Assembly (NCBI GenBank): GCA_002427885.1 | Contig: DIZI01000017.1 | Location: 2,088 to 66,087 of the forward strand | Direction of reading: 5' to 3' | DNA: 64,000 nt | Source of the DNA: Paludibacter sp. UBA6032 | GTDB taxonomy: Bacteria > Bacteroidota > Bacteroidia > Bacteroidales > Paludibacteraceae | In this document: in pieces, positions 63,608 to 64,000 of the stretch | How the letters are laid out: the number at the start of each line of letters is the position of its first letter | Numbering within the stretch: the first letter of the stretch is position 1 | Made by a program: the position numbers and the translations under genes | The notes under the pieces: model-generated | Seen by the model: only the letters and a program-made list of their open reading frames with translations | What the model was told of the DNA's origin: nothing | Databases searched by the model: none

Positions 63608-63852
63608 AAGAGTTTAGGCTGAAGAAATTAAATTAAAAGTGCAGATATTTAAAACCAAACAAAATGAATACAACTTTAAGCTTGCTTTTTCATAAAAACG
63701 CAATGGTTGAAAAAGAAGATACCGAAATACAAACTTCAAAAAGTGCTATCTATTGTATTTTAACTTACAAAAATACATAATTTCGAGCATTAATATCTAA
63801 CTTTGCGACGAAAATTATGTTGAATTAAGAAAACAAACAAGAACATTATTTT
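63608..63852. other. Divergent promoter region between porW and the right-edge gene
   Basis: 245 bp without a gene. TAACTTTG at 63798-63805 on the plus strand fits the -7 consensus 48 nt before the right-edge ATG. On the minus strand TATTTTTG at 63768-63775 could serve porW, but at 160 bp distance. Confidence 0.5.
63798..63805 (+). promoter_or_regulatory. Promoter -7 box of the right-edge gene
   Basis: TAACTTTG, an exact match to TAnnTTTG, 47 nt upstream of the ATG at 63853. No firm -33 element. Confidence 0.45.
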
Positions 63853-64000
63853 ATGCTAATCCTATTATTATCTGTTGTCGCGCTTGGTTTAATTTTGCTA
63901 ATTACAACCTATTTCCAACGGAAGAATAAAACAGATGAACCGGAAATATACCTGGAACCGGAAGGAGAATGTTGTGGAGCGCATGCAGTTTGTGAACACG
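63853..64000 (+). CDS. Small membrane-anchored Cys-rich protein, cut by the window edge
   Basis: The first 49 codons are visible. An N-terminal hydrophobic helix (MLILLLSVVALGLILLITT) is followed by a short acidic linker and a Cys-rich segment, GECCGAHAVCEH, where the window ends. From memory, small proteins with a CCGxHxVC motif are found divergent from porW/sprE in other Bacteroidota. The cysteines and histidines suggest metal binding or redox chemistry, but no function is known to me. The promoter box lies 47 nt upstream. Confidence 0.7.
   Translation, partial: MLILLLSVVALGLILLITTYFQRKNKTDEPEIYLEPEGECCGAHAVCEH

Overview
The window looks like a chromosomal segment of a Bacteroidota bacterium, most likely a member of the Bacteroidales or a close relative. 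The evidence is a type IX secretion pair (PorX, PorW), an N-succinylornithine-type carbamoyltransferase in the arginine genes, DUF4834, DUF2490 and DUF4956 proteins, many starts without a clear Shine-Dalgarno sequence, and promoters of the TAnnTTTG (-7) type at about ten genes. The DNA is moderately AT-rich. I see no rRNA, tRNA, CRISPR array or complete IS element.

Layout. 1-1300: an orphan gene between 11-bp inverted repeats (cassette-like) and a gene-poor stretch with short repeats. 1.3-5.4 kb: a secreted beta-propeller protein, a ThuA-like protein and a divergent GH28 pectinase-type lipoprotein. 5.5-11.4 kb: housekeeping genes metF, birA, a PBP4-type carboxypeptidase and pnp. 11.5-16.7 kb: an accessory region with a REP-associated tyrosine transposase (RAYT), at least eight matching REP hairpins, and four or five unrecognised genes. 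16.7-20.2 kb: an operon with a VTC-type polyphosphate polymerase domain protein, a DUF4956 membrane protein, a DUF2490 outer-membrane barrel, a lipoprotein and a small secreted protein. 20.6-24.3 kb: htpG, a stand-alone chorismate mutase and an HMGL-type aldolase.

24.3-43.7 kb joins sulfate assimilation to tetrapyrrole synthesis. cysD-cysN-cysH (ATP sulfurylase and a 4Fe-4S APS reductase) run leftward. A complete glutamate-to-heme operon, hemA-C-D-B-L-E-N-H-Y, runs rightward. It is followed by the convergent siroheme genes (SUMT and a short precorrin-2 dehydrogenase) and DUF2061, and then the rightward sulfite reductase genes cysJ and cysI. Uroporphyrinogen III made by the hem operon is the branch point to the siroheme that CysI needs.

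44-54 kb runs rightward: gyrB, a LOG-family phosphoribohydrolase, an unusual intracellular GH16-like protein whose catalytic acids appear to be replaced, a KdsA-KdsC fusion followed by kdsD (three Kdo-pathway steps), a radical SAM/SPASM protein and an SNF2 helicase. 54-64 kb runs leftward: argE-like, a secreted esterase, argB, apt, the succinylornithine carbamoyltransferase, porX and porW. A small Cys-rich gene starts rightward at the right edge and is cut by the window.

The least explained parts are the RAYT/REP region with its orphan genes, the VTC/DUF4956/DUF2490 operon, the GH16-like repeat protein, the KdsAC fusion, and several palindromic repeats that are translated as protein termini. 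All functional calls rest on recognised motifs and gene context; no search was run.
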